A stretch of 64,000 bases of DNA from Paracoccaceae bacterium (GCA_024236495.1 JACKKJ010000001.1:62001-126000), one strand, 5' to 3'; counted from the first letter of the stretch, positions 25,075-33,916 are shown. Translations and numbers: made by a program. Notes: generated by a model from the letters alone, not told the origin.

Positions 25075-26163
25075 TCATATCCAGAATTTCGCCTGCACGA
25101 CGGCATCGCGCATGCCGTCCTGCGTCTCGACCTCGACCTTCGCGCCGGCGTCCCAGTGACTGTCCCCGATCATGCCGATCGCCACGTTGATGCCGAAGTC
25201 GGGGCTATGCACCGCACTGGTCACCTGCCCGACCTGCCTTCCCCCGGCAAGGACCGGCCAGAGCCTGTCGCAAGGCGGCAGGTCACCCGCGATCGCCAGC
25301 GGGCGGATCATCCGCCGCGCCGGCCGCGCCAGAAGCGCCGCCTTTCCAAGATAGTTGGCGGGCGAATTCACGAACTTGCCCAGCCCCGCCTCGAACGGGG
25401 TATTTTCGCGCGTCATGTCGTTGCCGAAGCTCAAGAGCCCGCCTTCGACCCGTTCGATCAGATTGGGGCAGCCGGCGCGCACTTCCAGATCCTCCCCCGC
25501 CTCGAAAAGCCGGTTCCAGAGCGGCATGCCAAGATCGAAATCGTCGACATAGATCTCGAACCCGCCCTGTTTCGACCAGCCTGACCGCGCCACCACCATC
25601 TCGTGTCCCTCGAAGGGCAGCCTGCGGTAGCGGAAGAACCGGATGTCGCGGACCGCGTCGCCGAAGACCCGCGCCATCAGGTCGTCGGCGCGCGGCCCCT
25701 GCACGGCCAGCGGCGACACATCGGGTTCGTCAATTTCAACGTTGAAGCCCAGGGCGTCGGCCACGCCAAGAAGATACTGAAGCAAATCGCCATCGGCGAT
25801 CGACAGCCAGAAGTGGTCCCGAGAATGCTTGACCGCGACGGGGTCGTTCAGCATCCCGCCAGCCCGGTCGATGATGGGGATGTAGTAGCACTGGTCATCG
25901 GCCATACGGCCGAGGTCGCGCGGACTGATCAATTGCATCAGATGGCCCGCGTCCGGGCCCCGCACGCTGACCTGGCGTTCGCAGGCCACGTCCCAGACCT
26001 GAACGTGGCGCTTCAGGTGATGGTAGTCGTCCACGAAATCATGCCCGAAACGGGTCGCCAGCAGCGTGTGGTTGTAGACGGTATAGCCCCGGACGCCCGC
26101 GGCCTCGACGCCGGGGGTAAAGGGTGTGCGGCGCACGCGCCGCGATGCGGTGATGTCGGCCAT
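25075..26163 (-). CDS. dmdA: Dimethylsulfoniopropionate (DMSP) demethylase
   Basis: A 362-residue protein of the GcvT/aminomethyltransferase fold. DmdA moves a methyl group from DMSP to tetrahydrofolate, giving methylmercaptopropionate. From memory of Roseobacter DmdA, the segments YTVYNHTLLATRF, HVQVWDVACERQVSVRGPDA, YYIPIIDRAGGMLNDPV, EPDVSPLAVQGP and CPNLIERVEGGLLSFGNDM are characteristic, and the length fits. Linkage to acuI strongly supports the call over other GcvT-like proteins. It lies 9 bp after the DUF1326 gene in a leftward operon. Confidence 0.88.
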   Translation of the reverse strand: MADITASRRVRRTPFTPGVEAAGVRGYTVYNHTLLATRFGHDFVDDYHHLKRHVQVWDVACERQVSVRGPDAGHLMQLISPRDLGRMADDQCYYIPIIDRAGGMLNDPVAVKHSRDHFWLSIADGDLLQYLLGVADALGFNVEIDEPDVSPLAVQGPRADDLMARVFGDAVRDIRFFRYRRLPFEGHEMVVARSGWSKQGGFEIYVDDFDLGMPLWNRLFEAGEDLEVRAGCPNLIERVEGGLLSFGNDMTRENTPFEAGLGKFVNSPANYLGKAALLARPARRMIRPLAIAGDLPPCDRLWPVLAGGRQVGQVTSAVHSPDFGINVAIGMIGDSHWDAGAKVEVETQDGMRDAVVQAKFWI

Positions 26164-26172
26164 GGTCCGTCC

Positions 26173-26793
26173 TCAGTTCGGTCCGTGCCAGTCGATCTGG
26201 CAGATCTCGGCCGAGCGTCCGTCGAAATCCCAGACCCGCCCAAAGGCGCGCACCCGGCCCTTCGTGGCCTTGGCGACGGTGATGTCCGGCCCCATCCAGT
26301 ATTCGGTATTGGTAACAACGACATCCTGCCCTCCGTGACCGACGACGGGGGCGATCTCGCCCTTGATCGCGCGGCCGACGGTCAGGCGGCGGGTCTTGCC
26401 CTCGGTCTCGAAGGTGACCGGCGCGCGTTCGGCGCCAAGAAATTCGCTGACCAGAACCTTGAAAAGACCCGTCGTGCCGCGCGCCTGCCCCGTGAAGACC
26501 TTCAAGAGCCCGTCGTAGGCGCGGTCACTGGCGCGTTCGTCGATATAGGCCGCCGCCTTCCAGTTGCCGCGCCCCATCTTGCCGGGAATTTCGAGCAAGA
26601 GCCCGACGTTGAGCCCGGCCAGGCTTTCACCGTCGAAATGCCCCTCGTCGATGCGGATGCCGGCCCAGCCCATGCAGTAACCCTCGGTCGGCGGGTGATC
26701 GCCAAGCGAGATGACGCAGGGGCAAAAGACGGTGCAGTTGCAGTTCAGGATCAGTTCACCCTTGATGGACCATTCGGGCAAGGTGTCGGCCAT
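26173..26793 (-). CDS. DUF1326-domain protein
   Basis: A 206-residue soluble protein of the DUF1326 family, function not established. The N-terminus has a four-cysteine pattern, C18-N-C20-x3-C24-P-C26-V, suggestive of metal binding, and the C-terminal part contains TNTEYWMGPDITVAKA. DUF1326 genes often occur beside DUF2182 genes, as here (12 bp apart). Its placement directly upstream of dmdA, with 9 bp between, puts it in the DMSP operon. A link to metal or one-carbon handling for DmdA is conceivable but unproven. Confidence 0.85.
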   Translation of the reverse strand: MADTLPEWSIKGELILNCNCTVFCPCVISLGDHPPTEGYCMGWAGIRIDEGHFDGESLAGLNVGLLLEIPGKMGRGNWKAAAYIDERASDRAYDGLLKVFTGQARGTTGLFKVLVSEFLGAERAPVTFETEGKTRRLTVGRAIKGEIAPVVGHGGQDVVVTNTEYWMGPDITVAKATKGRVRAFGRVWDFDGRSAEICQIDWHGPN

Positions 26794-26805
26794 GGCGTTT
26801 CTCCG

Positions 26806-27612
26806 TCAGACAAGGTTAAGGGCGCGAAGGGTCATCGCGCCCCCGGCAAGGATCAGGCCCCACCCGGCGGGGCGGGTCGCAAGGCGCCCGATGTCGGGCA
26901 GTTTCTCAAGCGTCATGAAAAGCGTTGCGGCCCCCATCCAGGCCAGGCTCATCGTCCCGCCGACAAAGCCCAGCGCCATCAGCGCCCAGCAGCAGCCAAG
27001 GCAAAGGACGCCAAGACGCGCACCCATCGCGGCGGCGGCCGACGGGCCGGGCCGCCAGTGTTGCAGGAAGAAGGTCAGCGGCATCCGGCACTTCGACAGG
27101 CACGATGCCTTGAGGGCGGAAAACTGATAGGCCCCTGCCGCCAGAAGAAGGGCCGCCGACAGCCAGGGCGACAGGCTTTGCCCGGCGGGCGTCAAGAGGC
27201 CCCAGCGCGCGAGCGCCCACTGCGCCGCCGCCCCCGCCACGGATGCGGCCAGCCAGACCGCCAGGTAGCCGCCGACCAGCGCGACCGCCCCGGCGGCGGT
27301 CGTGGCGCCGGTCGCGGAGAGGTCGACGAAGGTCCGCAGCGCCGGGGCGAAGGTGGGCAGCATCATCGCTGCGGCCATCAAGGCCCACATCGCCCAAAGC
27401 GCCAGCGGACGCGCCTCTGCCGCCGAGGCGCAGAGGGAGGTCCAGAAAGCCGCAGGGATCGCATCGCCCCCTGCCCCCGGAACGCCCTGCGCCATCAGCG
27501 CCACACCGGCCCAGGCCGCCAGGATCGCCGCGTAAAAGGCAAGCCACCCCGCCGCACGCGGCGTCAGCCGCACCAAAGCGCGCGCCTTGCCCTGGACGAT
27601 CGGTGCGGACAT
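26806..27612 (-). CDS. DUF2182 predicted metal-binding membrane protein
   Basis: A 268-residue inner-membrane protein with about six to seven hydrophobic segments. It shows the DUF2182 hallmarks: MWALMAAAMMLPTFAP, the cysteine pair C171-x3-C175 in ASCLSKCRMPLTFFLQHW, and CLGCCWALM with C204, C207 and C208. The paired cysteines and methionines suggest transport or delivery of a soft metal such as copper; this is inference. It is the first gene of the operon leading to DUF1326, dmdA and acuI, divergent from a GntR regulator. Confidence 0.85.
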   Translation of the reverse strand: MSAPIVQGKARALVRLTPRAAGWLAFYAAILAAWAGVALMAQGVPGAGGDAIPAAFWTSLCASAAEARPLALWAMWALMAAAMMLPTFAPALRTFVDLSATGATTAAGAVALVGGYLAVWLAASVAGAAAQWALARWGLLTPAGQSLSPWLSAALLLAAGAYQFSALKASCLSKCRMPLTFFLQHWRPGPSAAAAMGARLGVLCLGCCWALMALGFVGGTMSLAWMGAATLFMTLEKLPDIGRLATRPAGWGLILAGGAMTLRALNLV

Positions 27613-27682
27613 TGGTGCCCCCGGGATGAAAAGGATGGACGGGATGCCCCGCCGAGCCTAGGGTCGTCGTGTTCGGGGCAAA

Positions 27683-27705
27683 TGTCAAACATTTAATGTC
27701 TGACA
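27683..27705. promoter_or_regulatory. Probable GntR operator between the dmdA operon and its regulator
   Basis: The 111-bp gap holds TGTCA-N13-TGACA (27683-27705), with ATGT-CAA-ACAT nested in the left half and a repeated ATGTC. A leftward -35-like TTGACA (27683-27688) and a rightward -10-like TTTAAT (27692-27697) overlap it. A divergent regulator gene begins 19 bp to the right. Confidence 0.55.
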
Positions 27706-27723
27706 ATTGAAATCGGGGAAAGA

Positions 27724-28482
27724 ATGCAGAAACTGACGCTTGGAACCGAGGGTGAACTGCCGGTTCGCATCGCCCAGGCGATTCGCGATGCCATCGTCGA
27801 AGGCCGCCTGATCGTCGACCAGCGCCTGCCCTCGGAACAGGAACTGGCCGAACAGTTCGGCGTCTCCCGCCCCACCGTGCGCGAGGCGCTGAAACGGCTG
27901 GCCGCGCAAAGCCTGATCCGCACCCAGCGCGGTGCCACGGGCGGCGCCTTCGTCAACCGGCTGTCGTTCGAGGAGGCGGCGCCGCAGCAGATCACCACCT
28001 CCACCCTGCTTCTGTCGATGAACGCCGTCGATTTCGAAACCGCCTGCGAAGCGCGCTATGCGCTGGAACGCGCCTGCGTGCCCTTCGCAGCCGCCCGGCG
28101 CAAGCCCGACCACCTGGCCGCGATGCGGACAGAGATCTTCCGGCAGGGGCAGCCGGGCCTGTCGGACGAAGGGTTCTGCGCCTCGGACGTGGCCTTTCAT
28201 CGCGCGCTGGTCGATGCGGCGGGCAATCCCGTCCTGTCCTACCAGCTGGCCGGCGCGGTCGAGGCGATGCAACCCCTGATGAACATGATCACCTTTCCCG
28301 CGCGGTCGCGCGCACGCATCGTCGCGCTGCACGGCGCCATCGCGGACGCGATCGAGGCCGGCGATGCGGGGGCGGCCGAAGTCGCGCTGGCCGCCCTGGC
28401 CGACTACACCGCCGCGCTGGCGGAAGACGTGCGCCGCACCCGGCGCGAACGCGCGGCCCCTAGTCCCACAGCGGCAGGCTGA
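27724..28482 (+). CDS. GntR-family regulator, FCD/FadR type, next to the dmdA operon
   Basis: A 252-residue regulator. The winged helix spans about residues 15-80 (LPSEQELAEQFGVSRPTVREALKRL) and the FCD ligand domain follows, with SDVAFHRALVDAAGNPVL containing the metal-binding Asp and His. The ATG has a GGGGAAAG ribosome site. GntR-type regulators beside dmdA-acuI are known in Roseobacters, where they answer DMSP breakdown products, so this is a candidate dmdR; two extra genes separate the operon start from dmdA here. Its 3' end overlaps the convergent tauE-like gene by 23 bp. Confidence 0.88.
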   Translation: MQKLTLGTEGELPVRIAQAIRDAIVEGRLIVDQRLPSEQELAEQFGVSRPTVREALKRLAAQSLIRTQRGATGGAFVNRLSFEEAAPQQITTSTLLLSMNAVDFETACEARYALERACVPFAAARRKPDHLAAMRTEIFRQGQPGLSDEGFCASDVAFHRALVDAAGNPVLSYQLAGAVEAMQPLMNMITFPARSRARIVALHGAIADAIEAGDAGAAEVALAALADYTAALAEDVRRTRRERAAPSPTAAG

Positions 28483-29212
28483 CAAGCGCCGACAGGCTGA
28501 TCGCGCCATAGGCGATGAACCGGTAGGCCCGGGCGTGTTCGGGGCGGAAAAGCCGCCCGCCGGCGATGTTGGCCAGCATGTAGAGGGGTGCGAGAAGCAC
28601 CGCGATGGCGACCGGAACCGCCTCCAGCCGGCCCGAAAGGGCAAGCGTCGCAAGGACCAGAAGGTCGACGGCCAGGAAGAAGACCAGAAGGTTCGCCCGC
28701 ATGACGACCGGCGCGTGGCCGGCGGCCATGTAGAAGACGATGACGGGCGGCCCCGCCATCCCCGTCAGCCCGCCCAGAAATCCGCCGACGACCCCGATCG
28801 CCGCGACAAGCGCGTCGCCCACCCTGCCGCGATAGCGCCAGCCCAGCATCATCAGACCCAGAAGCAGGATCACAAAAGCCGACAGCCCCCATCGAAACGG
28901 TTCCGCCGGAAGCCGCGACAGAGTCCAGACACCAAGGGGCAGCGCAAGGACCGCGCCCGCCAGCAGCACCGCGACCTCGCGCCGGCGGGCGTTCGCCCAG
29001 GCGCCGGGCAGGTTGGGGACCGGGCCGGCAATGTCGATCAGCGTCAGCGTGATCAGCGCCCAGACGGGCGGCAGGACGGTGGCCGCCGCGGGCATGTAGA
29101 TCAGCGCGCCGCCAAACCCCGCGAAGCCCCGCACAAGGCCGCCCAGAAGGACCGCCGCGAATAGCCGCCACAGCCCTTCGGTGGCCAGCGCCTCGGCCAG
29201 CGCGGCGGTCAT
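28460..29212 (-). CDS. TauE/SafE (TSUP) family membrane exporter
   Basis: A 250-residue membrane protein with about eight hydrophobic segments in two halves. Each half carries a TSUP motif: GFAGFGGALIYMP near residue 30 and GFLGGLTGMAGPPVIVFY near 145. Family members export sulfite, sulfoacetate or related sulfur anions. Being next to a DMSP demethylation operon, disposal of sulfite formed from methanethiol is a reasonable idea, but it is transcribed on the opposite strand from the regulator and could be unrelated. Confidence 0.85.
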   Translation of the reverse strand: MTAALAEALATEGLWRLFAAVLLGGLVRGFAGFGGALIYMPAAATVLPPVWALITLTLIDIAGPVPNLPGAWANARRREVAVLLAGAVLALPLGVWTLSRLPAEPFRWGLSAFVILLLGLMMLGWRYRGRVGDALVAAIGVVGGFLGGLTGMAGPPVIVFYMAAGHAPVVMRANLLVFFLAVDLLVLATLALSGRLEAVPVAIAVLLAPLYMLANIAGGRLFRPEHARAYRFIAYGAISLSALVSLPLWD

Positions 29213-29221
29213 CGGACTGCC

Positions 29222-30202
29222 TCAGGCGTCGATATCGGCGAACTGCGTCCCGCCGGGGCCGCCCTCGGGCTTCTTGCCCCAGTCGCGCTTGACGCCCAGC
29301 ATCAGCACCACGTTCTTGGCCACATAGACCGACGAATAGGTGCCGACGATCACGCCCCAGGTCATCGCGAAGACAAAGCCGCGGATCACGTCGCCGCCAA
29401 AGACCAGAAGCGCGATCAGCGCGATCAGCGTTGTGCCCGAGGTCAGGACCGTTCGGCTCAGCGTTTCGTTGACCGACAGGTTGCAGACATCGCGCAGCGG
29501 CATCGACTTGAACTTGATCAGGTTCTCGCGCAGCCGGTCGAACACGACCACGGTATCGTTGATCGAATAGCCGAGAATCGTCAGCAGCGCCGCGATGATC
29601 GTCAGGTCGAACTTGAGCTGGAAAAGCGAGAATATCCCGACCGTCAGCGCGATGTCATGGACCAGCGCCACCACCGCGCCGACCGAAAACTGCCATTCGA
29701 AGCGCAGCCAGATATAGGCGCAGATTGCCACCGTCGCGGTCAGGACCGAATAGATTGCGGTCTTGATCAGTTCGCCCGACACCTTGGGCCCGACGGATTC
29801 CACGGACGGAAAGGTGATCGCGGGGTCGATCGTCTGCAATGCCGCCTCGACCGCGGCAATGGTGTCGGGGGTGATCGCCTCGTCCCCTTCCTGCGCCTGG
29901 ATGCGGATCTGCGCGACGTGCTGATCATCGCGGAAGGTCGGGTCGAAGACCTCGGTGATGGTCACGTCGCCCAGATTCAGCGGCGACAGCGCCTGGCGAT
30001 ATGCGCCGACATCCACCGCCTGGGTGGAATCGGTGCGGATCGTCGTGCCGCCACGGAAATCGATGCCGAAGTTCAGCCCCATGAAGAAGGTCAGAACGAT
30101 CGCCGCGACGACCAGCGCGACAGAGCCGCCGAAAGTGACCGGCGCCCAGCGGAAGAAGTCGATGTTGGTCTTTTCGGGGACCAGTCGAAGACGGAATGCC
30201 AT
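29222..30202 (-). CDS. secF: Protein translocase subunit SecF
   Basis: A 326-residue inner-membrane protein of the SecDF complex, which uses proton flow to help proteins across and to keep SecYEG cycling. Six membrane segments and the hallmark LGYSINDTVVVFDRLREN and GLNFGIDFRGGT motifs are visible. The ATG at 30202 follows TGAGGG, ten bases after the secD stop; an ATG six codons upstream overlaps secD. Downstream of secD and yajC in the usual order. Confidence 0.96.
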   Translation of the reverse strand: MAFRLRLVPEKTNIDFFRWAPVTFGGSVALVVAAIVLTFFMGLNFGIDFRGGTTIRTDSTQAVDVGAYRQALSPLNLGDVTITEVFDPTFRDDQHVAQIRIQAQEGDEAITPDTIAAVEAALQTIDPAITFPSVESVGPKVSGELIKTAIYSVLTATVAICAYIWLRFEWQFSVGAVVALVHDIALTVGIFSLFQLKFDLTIIAALLTILGYSINDTVVVFDRLRENLIKFKSMPLRDVCNLSVNETLSRTVLTSGTTLIALIALLVFGGDVIRGFVFAMTWGVIVGTYSSVYVAKNVVLMLGVKRDWGKKPEGGPGGTQFADIDA

Positions 30203-30212
30203 GGCCGGGCCC

Positions 30213-31871
30213 TCAGACAATCAGTGTTTTGGGGCGCTTGCGCGCGAACCAGGTGACGACGAACAGCCGGGTGACGAAGATCGCCGTGAAGACGGAGGTG
30301 ATCAGGCCGATCATCAGCGTGACGGCAAAGCCCTTGACCGGGCCGGAGCCGAGGAAGAACAGGATCAGCGCCGCGATGACGGTGGTCAGGTTGGCGTCGA
30401 TGATCGCCGACATGGCCTTTTCATAGCCAAGCTCGATCGCCCGCGCCGGCCCCCGCGCCGTCTTCAGTTCTTCCTTGATGCGTTCGAACACCAGCACGTT
30501 GGCATCGACCGCCATGCCGACGGTCAGGACGATGCCCGCGATGCCCGGCAGCGTCAGCGTCGCCCCCATGGCGGAGAGGATGGCAAAAAGCATCGACAGG
30601 TTCAGCCCCAGCGCGACCGAGGCGAAGACGCCGAAAAGACCGTAGGACGCGATCATCAGGACGACGACCGCCACGGTGCCGACGATGGCGGCGACGCGGC
30701 CCGCGTCGATGCTGTCCTGGCCAAGTTCCGGCCCGACCGTGCGTTCCTCGAGAAACTCCATCTTCGCGGGCAGCGCGCCGGCGCGCAGCAGCACGGCGAG
30801 GTTGTTGGTTTCCTCGGGCGTGAAAGTGCCGGTGATGATGCCCGACCCGCCGCCGATATGGGTGCGGATCTGCGGCGCCGAGATCACCTTGCCGTCCAGG
30901 ACGATGGCGAAAAGCTCGCCCACATGTTCGGCCGTGTAGTCGCCGAACTTGCGTGCCCCCGAGGTGTTGAAACGGAACGCGACCGCAGGGCGACCGTTCT
31001 GGTCGAAGTCGGGGCGCGCATCCACCAGTTCCTCGCCCGTCACCACGGGCAGTTCGTCAAGGATGTAATAGGCGCCCTCCTCTTCGGCAGAGGGGTAGTT
31101 CACGTTGCCGATCCCGGCGGGTTCTTCAGGGTTCGACGTCCTGCGGATCACCTGGTTGAAGGTCAGCTGCGCGGTCGTCCCGATCAGTTCCTTCAGTTCC
31201 GCCGCCGACCCGATGCCCGGCACCTCGATCAGGATGCGGTCCTGGCCCTGGCGCTGGATCGTCGGTTCGCGCGTGCCGGCCGCATCGACGCGGCGGCGCA
31301 CGATTTCCAGCGATTGCTGCATTGTGCGGTCGTCGGTGGCGACCTGTTCGGCCTCCGACAGGGTGACGATGATCTGGTTCCCTTCTGTCCGGATATCCAG
31401 GTCGTTCTGGCCCACCCCGGTCAGCGTCACGACGGGGCTGGCGAAGCCGCGCACGACCTCCACCGCCTTTTCCATCGCCTCGGGCTTGTCGATCTCCACC
31501 CGAAGTTCGCTGTCGGCGCCCTTGATCCGGCGCACCGCGACCTTCGCCTCGCTGACCAGCGCGCGGCGCACCTCCGGCCACATCGCGTCCATCCGCTGCT
31601 TGTAGACATCCTCCACCTGGACCTCGGCCAGAAGATGCGCGCCGCCGCGCAGGTCGAGGCCAAGGTTCACGATGGCCGAGGGCAGCCAGGACGGCCAGTC
31701 GGCGATCGCGGCCGTCTGTTCGGCGGTTTCCACGCCGGTACGTTCGACAGCGGCCACGGCATCGTTGTGACGCTCCACCCGGTCATAGAACAGGTTCGGC
31801 GCCGCACCGATCAGCCCCAGGGCGCAAAGCCCCAGAATGACGATGCGCTTCCAGAGGGGGATCTGCAGCAT
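30213..31871 (-). CDS. secD: Protein translocase subunit SecD
   Basis: A 552-residue inner-membrane protein with one N-terminal membrane segment, a large periplasmic P1 region (about 30-350) and five C-terminal segments. Motifs seen are LGLDLRGGAHLLAEV near residue 60, PAKMEFLEERTVGPELG and GMAVDANVLVFERIKEE in the proton-channel region. It lies six bases after yajC. Confidence 0.96.
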   Translation of the reverse strand: MLQIPLWKRIVILGLCALGLIGAAPNLFYDRVERHNDAVAAVERTGVETAEQTAAIADWPSWLPSAIVNLGLDLRGGAHLLAEVQVEDVYKQRMDAMWPEVRRALVSEAKVAVRRIKGADSELRVEIDKPEAMEKAVEVVRGFASPVVTLTGVGQNDLDIRTEGNQIIVTLSEAEQVATDDRTMQQSLEIVRRRVDAAGTREPTIQRQGQDRILIEVPGIGSAAELKELIGTTAQLTFNQVIRRTSNPEEPAGIGNVNYPSAEEEGAYYILDELPVVTGEELVDARPDFDQNGRPAVAFRFNTSGARKFGDYTAEHVGELFAIVLDGKVISAPQIRTHIGGGSGIITGTFTPEETNNLAVLLRAGALPAKMEFLEERTVGPELGQDSIDAGRVAAIVGTVAVVVLMIASYGLFGVFASVALGLNLSMLFAILSAMGATLTLPGIAGIVLTVGMAVDANVLVFERIKEELKTARGPARAIELGYEKAMSAIIDANLTTVIAALILFFLGSGPVKGFAVTLMIGLITSVFTAIFVTRLFVVTWFARKRPKTLIV

Positions 31872-31877
31872 GTCGGC

Positions 31878-32219
31878 TCAGTTCGTGTTGGCGACCGGTT
31901 CGGTCTTGGAGACGACCTGGGCGATCGTCGCGCGCATGACGCGGACCTTCACGCCATCGGCGATCTCGACCTCGACCTCGCCTTCGCCGTCCTTCACCTT
32001 CGAAATCTTGCCGATGATCCCGCCCTGGGTGATCACCTGGTCGCCCCGGCGCAGCGCCTCGACCATCGCGCGGTGTTCCTTCATCTTCTTCTGCTGCGGA
32101 CGGATCAGGAAGAAATACATGATCCCGAACAAGAGAAGCAGGAAGGGAAGCTGCGACAGCAGCGCCCCGGCACCCGGATTTGCGCCGGCGGCCTGGGCAT
32201 AGGCGGGAGAAATGAGCAT
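31878..32219 (-). CDS. yajC: Preprotein translocase accessory subunit YajC
   Basis: A 113-residue protein with a single membrane segment (about 22-42: LSQLPFLLLLFGIMYFFLI) followed by the conserved RPQQKKMKEH and a small basic/acidic cytoplasmic domain with GDQVITQGGIIGKI. It joins SecDF at the translocon. First gene of the yajC-secD-secF operon; its promoter must lie in the 380-bp gap to its right. Confidence 0.95.
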   Translation of the reverse strand: MLISPAYAQAAGANPGAGALLSQLPFLLLLFGIMYFFLIRPQQKKMKEHRAMVEALRRGDQVITQGGIIGKISKVKDGEGEVEVEIADGVKVRVMRATIAQVVSKTEPVANTN

Positions 32220-32600
32220 GGAGGCGTCCTCTCGTCAGATCGGGCGCATCCGCCCGTTGGGTCGGGCAGGAACCTATAGTCGCCACGGGGGCTTTGCAAG
32301 GCGGGGCGGCATGCTTCGCCCCCGCCGGTGCCCGGCAATCCCGGGCGCCGCCCGCCTCGTGGCCGGGCTTCACGCGCAAGCGGACGACATTCACGGCTGC
32401 CATGGCTTTTCCCCACCGGACGCCGAGGGCTGGGCAATACCGCTCGCCGCGCGCGCCGGCCGGCGCGATCCTGGCCCCTGTGGGGCAGGCGCATGCGCGC
32501 GCGGCCTCGGCCCTGCCCGCGCTCGGCGCCTGAAATTCCGTGTTTTCCTTCGGGGCGTCATGCGGCATATGTGGGCCCGACCAAACCACGGGGTAAGACC
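32220..32600. other. Intergenic region between divergent yajC and serS
   Basis: The 381-bp gap must carry both promoters, but I find no convincing -35/-10 pair. A GC-rich hairpin (GGCGGGGCG / CGCCCCCGCC, about 32300-32326) has no T-tract. On the minus strand an ATG at 32403 follows GGGGAAAAG and encodes MAAVNVVRLRVKPGHEA, which looks like the start of a small monooxygenase-type (ABM) domain and then degenerates; it may be a gene remnant. Confidence 0.4.
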
Positions 32601-33893
32601 ATGCACGACATCCGCGCCATCCGCGAAAATCCCGCCGCTTTCGACGCGGCCCTCGCGCGTCGGGGGCTTTCGGGAATGTCGTCCGAGATCCTCGCCATCG
32701 ACGAGGGCCGCCGTGCAAGGATCCTGGCCGCCGAAACCGCGCAGGCGGCGCAGAACGCCGCCTCGAAGGAGGTCGGAGCCGCCAAGGCGCGCGGCGACGA
32801 GGCGGAATTTGAACGGCTGCGCGCACTGGTGGCCGAAAAGAAAGCCGAGATCGCGAAACTGAACGCCGAGGCAGGGGAAGAAGACGCGCGGCTGCGCGAC
32901 ATCCTCATGGGGATCCCCAACCTGCCGCATGACGACGTGCCCGAGGGCGCCGACGAAAGCGACAACGTGGAGATTCGTCGCTGGGGCAGCCCGCGCGGCT
33001 TCGATTTCAAGCCGGTCGAACATTACGAGATCGCCGGTGTGAAGCCGGGGATGGATTTCGAGACGGCCGCAAAGCTTTCGGGGGCGCGCTTTGTCCTCTT
33101 GCGCGGCGCCGTCGCCCGCATCCACCGGGCGCTGGCGCAGTTCATGCTGGACCTGCACACCACCGAACACGGGCTGACCGAGACGATGACGCCGGTCCTC
33201 GTCAAGGACGAGGCGATGTACGGGACCAACCAGCTGCCGAAGTTCGCCGAGGACAGCTATCAGACCACCAACGGCTGGTGGCTGATCCCGACCTCGGAAG
33301 TGACGCTGACCAACACGGTCGCGGGCGACATCGTCGAAGAAGCGGCGCTGCCCCTGCGCATGACCGCCCATACCCAGTGTTTCCGTTCGGAGGCGGGGTC
33401 GGCGGGCAAGGACACCTCGGGGATGCTGCGCCAGCACCAGTTCGAGAAGGTCGAGATGGTGTCGATCACCACGCCCGAGACCAGCCTTGCCGAACACGAA
33501 CGGATGACCGGCTGCGCCGAGGCGGTCCTGCAACGGCTGGGCCTGCCCTATCGGACCGTCGTCCTGTGCACCGGCGACATGGGGTTCGGTGCGCGCAAGA
33601 CCCATGACATCGAGGTCTGGCTGCCCGGCCAGGACAAGTACCGCGAAATCTCCTCGGTCTCGGTCTGCGGCGATTTCCAGGCGCGGCGGATGAATGCGCG
33701 ATACCGTCCGGCGGGCGGCGGCAAGCCGGATTTCGTCCACACGCTGAACGGATCGGGCCTGGCCGTCGGGCGCTGTCTGATCGCGGTTCTGGAAAACGGC
33801 CAGGAAGCCGACGGATCGGTCACGATGCCTGCCGCGCTGGTGCCGTATCTTGGCGGCAAGACGCGGCTGACGGCCGAGGGCGCGCTGGCGTAA
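32601..33893 (+). CDS. serS: Seryl-tRNA synthetase
   Basis: A 430-residue class II synthetase that charges tRNA-Ser (and tRNA-Sec) in the cytoplasm. The N-terminal ~110 residues form the long coiled-coil arm that grips the tRNA. The catalytic domain shows motif 2 (FRSEAGSAGKDTSGMLRQHQFEKVE) and motif 3 (NGSGLAVGRCLIAVLEN). The ATG at 32601 begins the standard MHDIRAIRENP; the open frame upstream is GC-rich noise. Confidence 0.97.
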   Translation: MHDIRAIRENPAAFDAALARRGLSGMSSEILAIDEGRRARILAAETAQAAQNAASKEVGAAKARGDEAEFERLRALVAEKKAEIAKLNAEAGEEDARLRDILMGIPNLPHDDVPEGADESDNVEIRRWGSPRGFDFKPVEHYEIAGVKPGMDFETAAKLSGARFVLLRGAVARIHRALAQFMLDLHTTEHGLTETMTPVLVKDEAMYGTNQLPKFAEDSYQTTNGWWLIPTSEVTLTNTVAGDIVEEAALPLRMTAHTQCFRSEAGSAGKDTSGMLRQHQFEKVEMVSITTPETSLAEHERMTGCAEAVLQRLGLPYRTVVLCTGDMGFGARKTHDIEVWLPGQDKYREISSVSVCGDFQARRMNARYRPAGGGKPDFVHTLNGSGLAVGRCLIAVLENGQEADGSVTMPAALVPYLGGKTRLTAEGALA

Positions 33894-33916
33894 CGGGCGC
33901 AGCGGGGCCAGCCCCG

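Noticed and set aside
25603..27696. Plus-strand open frame of 697 codons over dmdA, DUF1326 and DUF2182
   Set aside because: Composition is that of an antisense shadow; it crosses the dmdA operon promoter and several gene boundaries with no motif.
32300..32326. GC-rich hairpin in the yajC-serS gap as a riboswitch or T-box
   Set aside because: No conserved T-box, specifier or antiterminator features, and it lies about 280 bp before serS without a clear transcript start. GC-rich hairpins are common here by chance.
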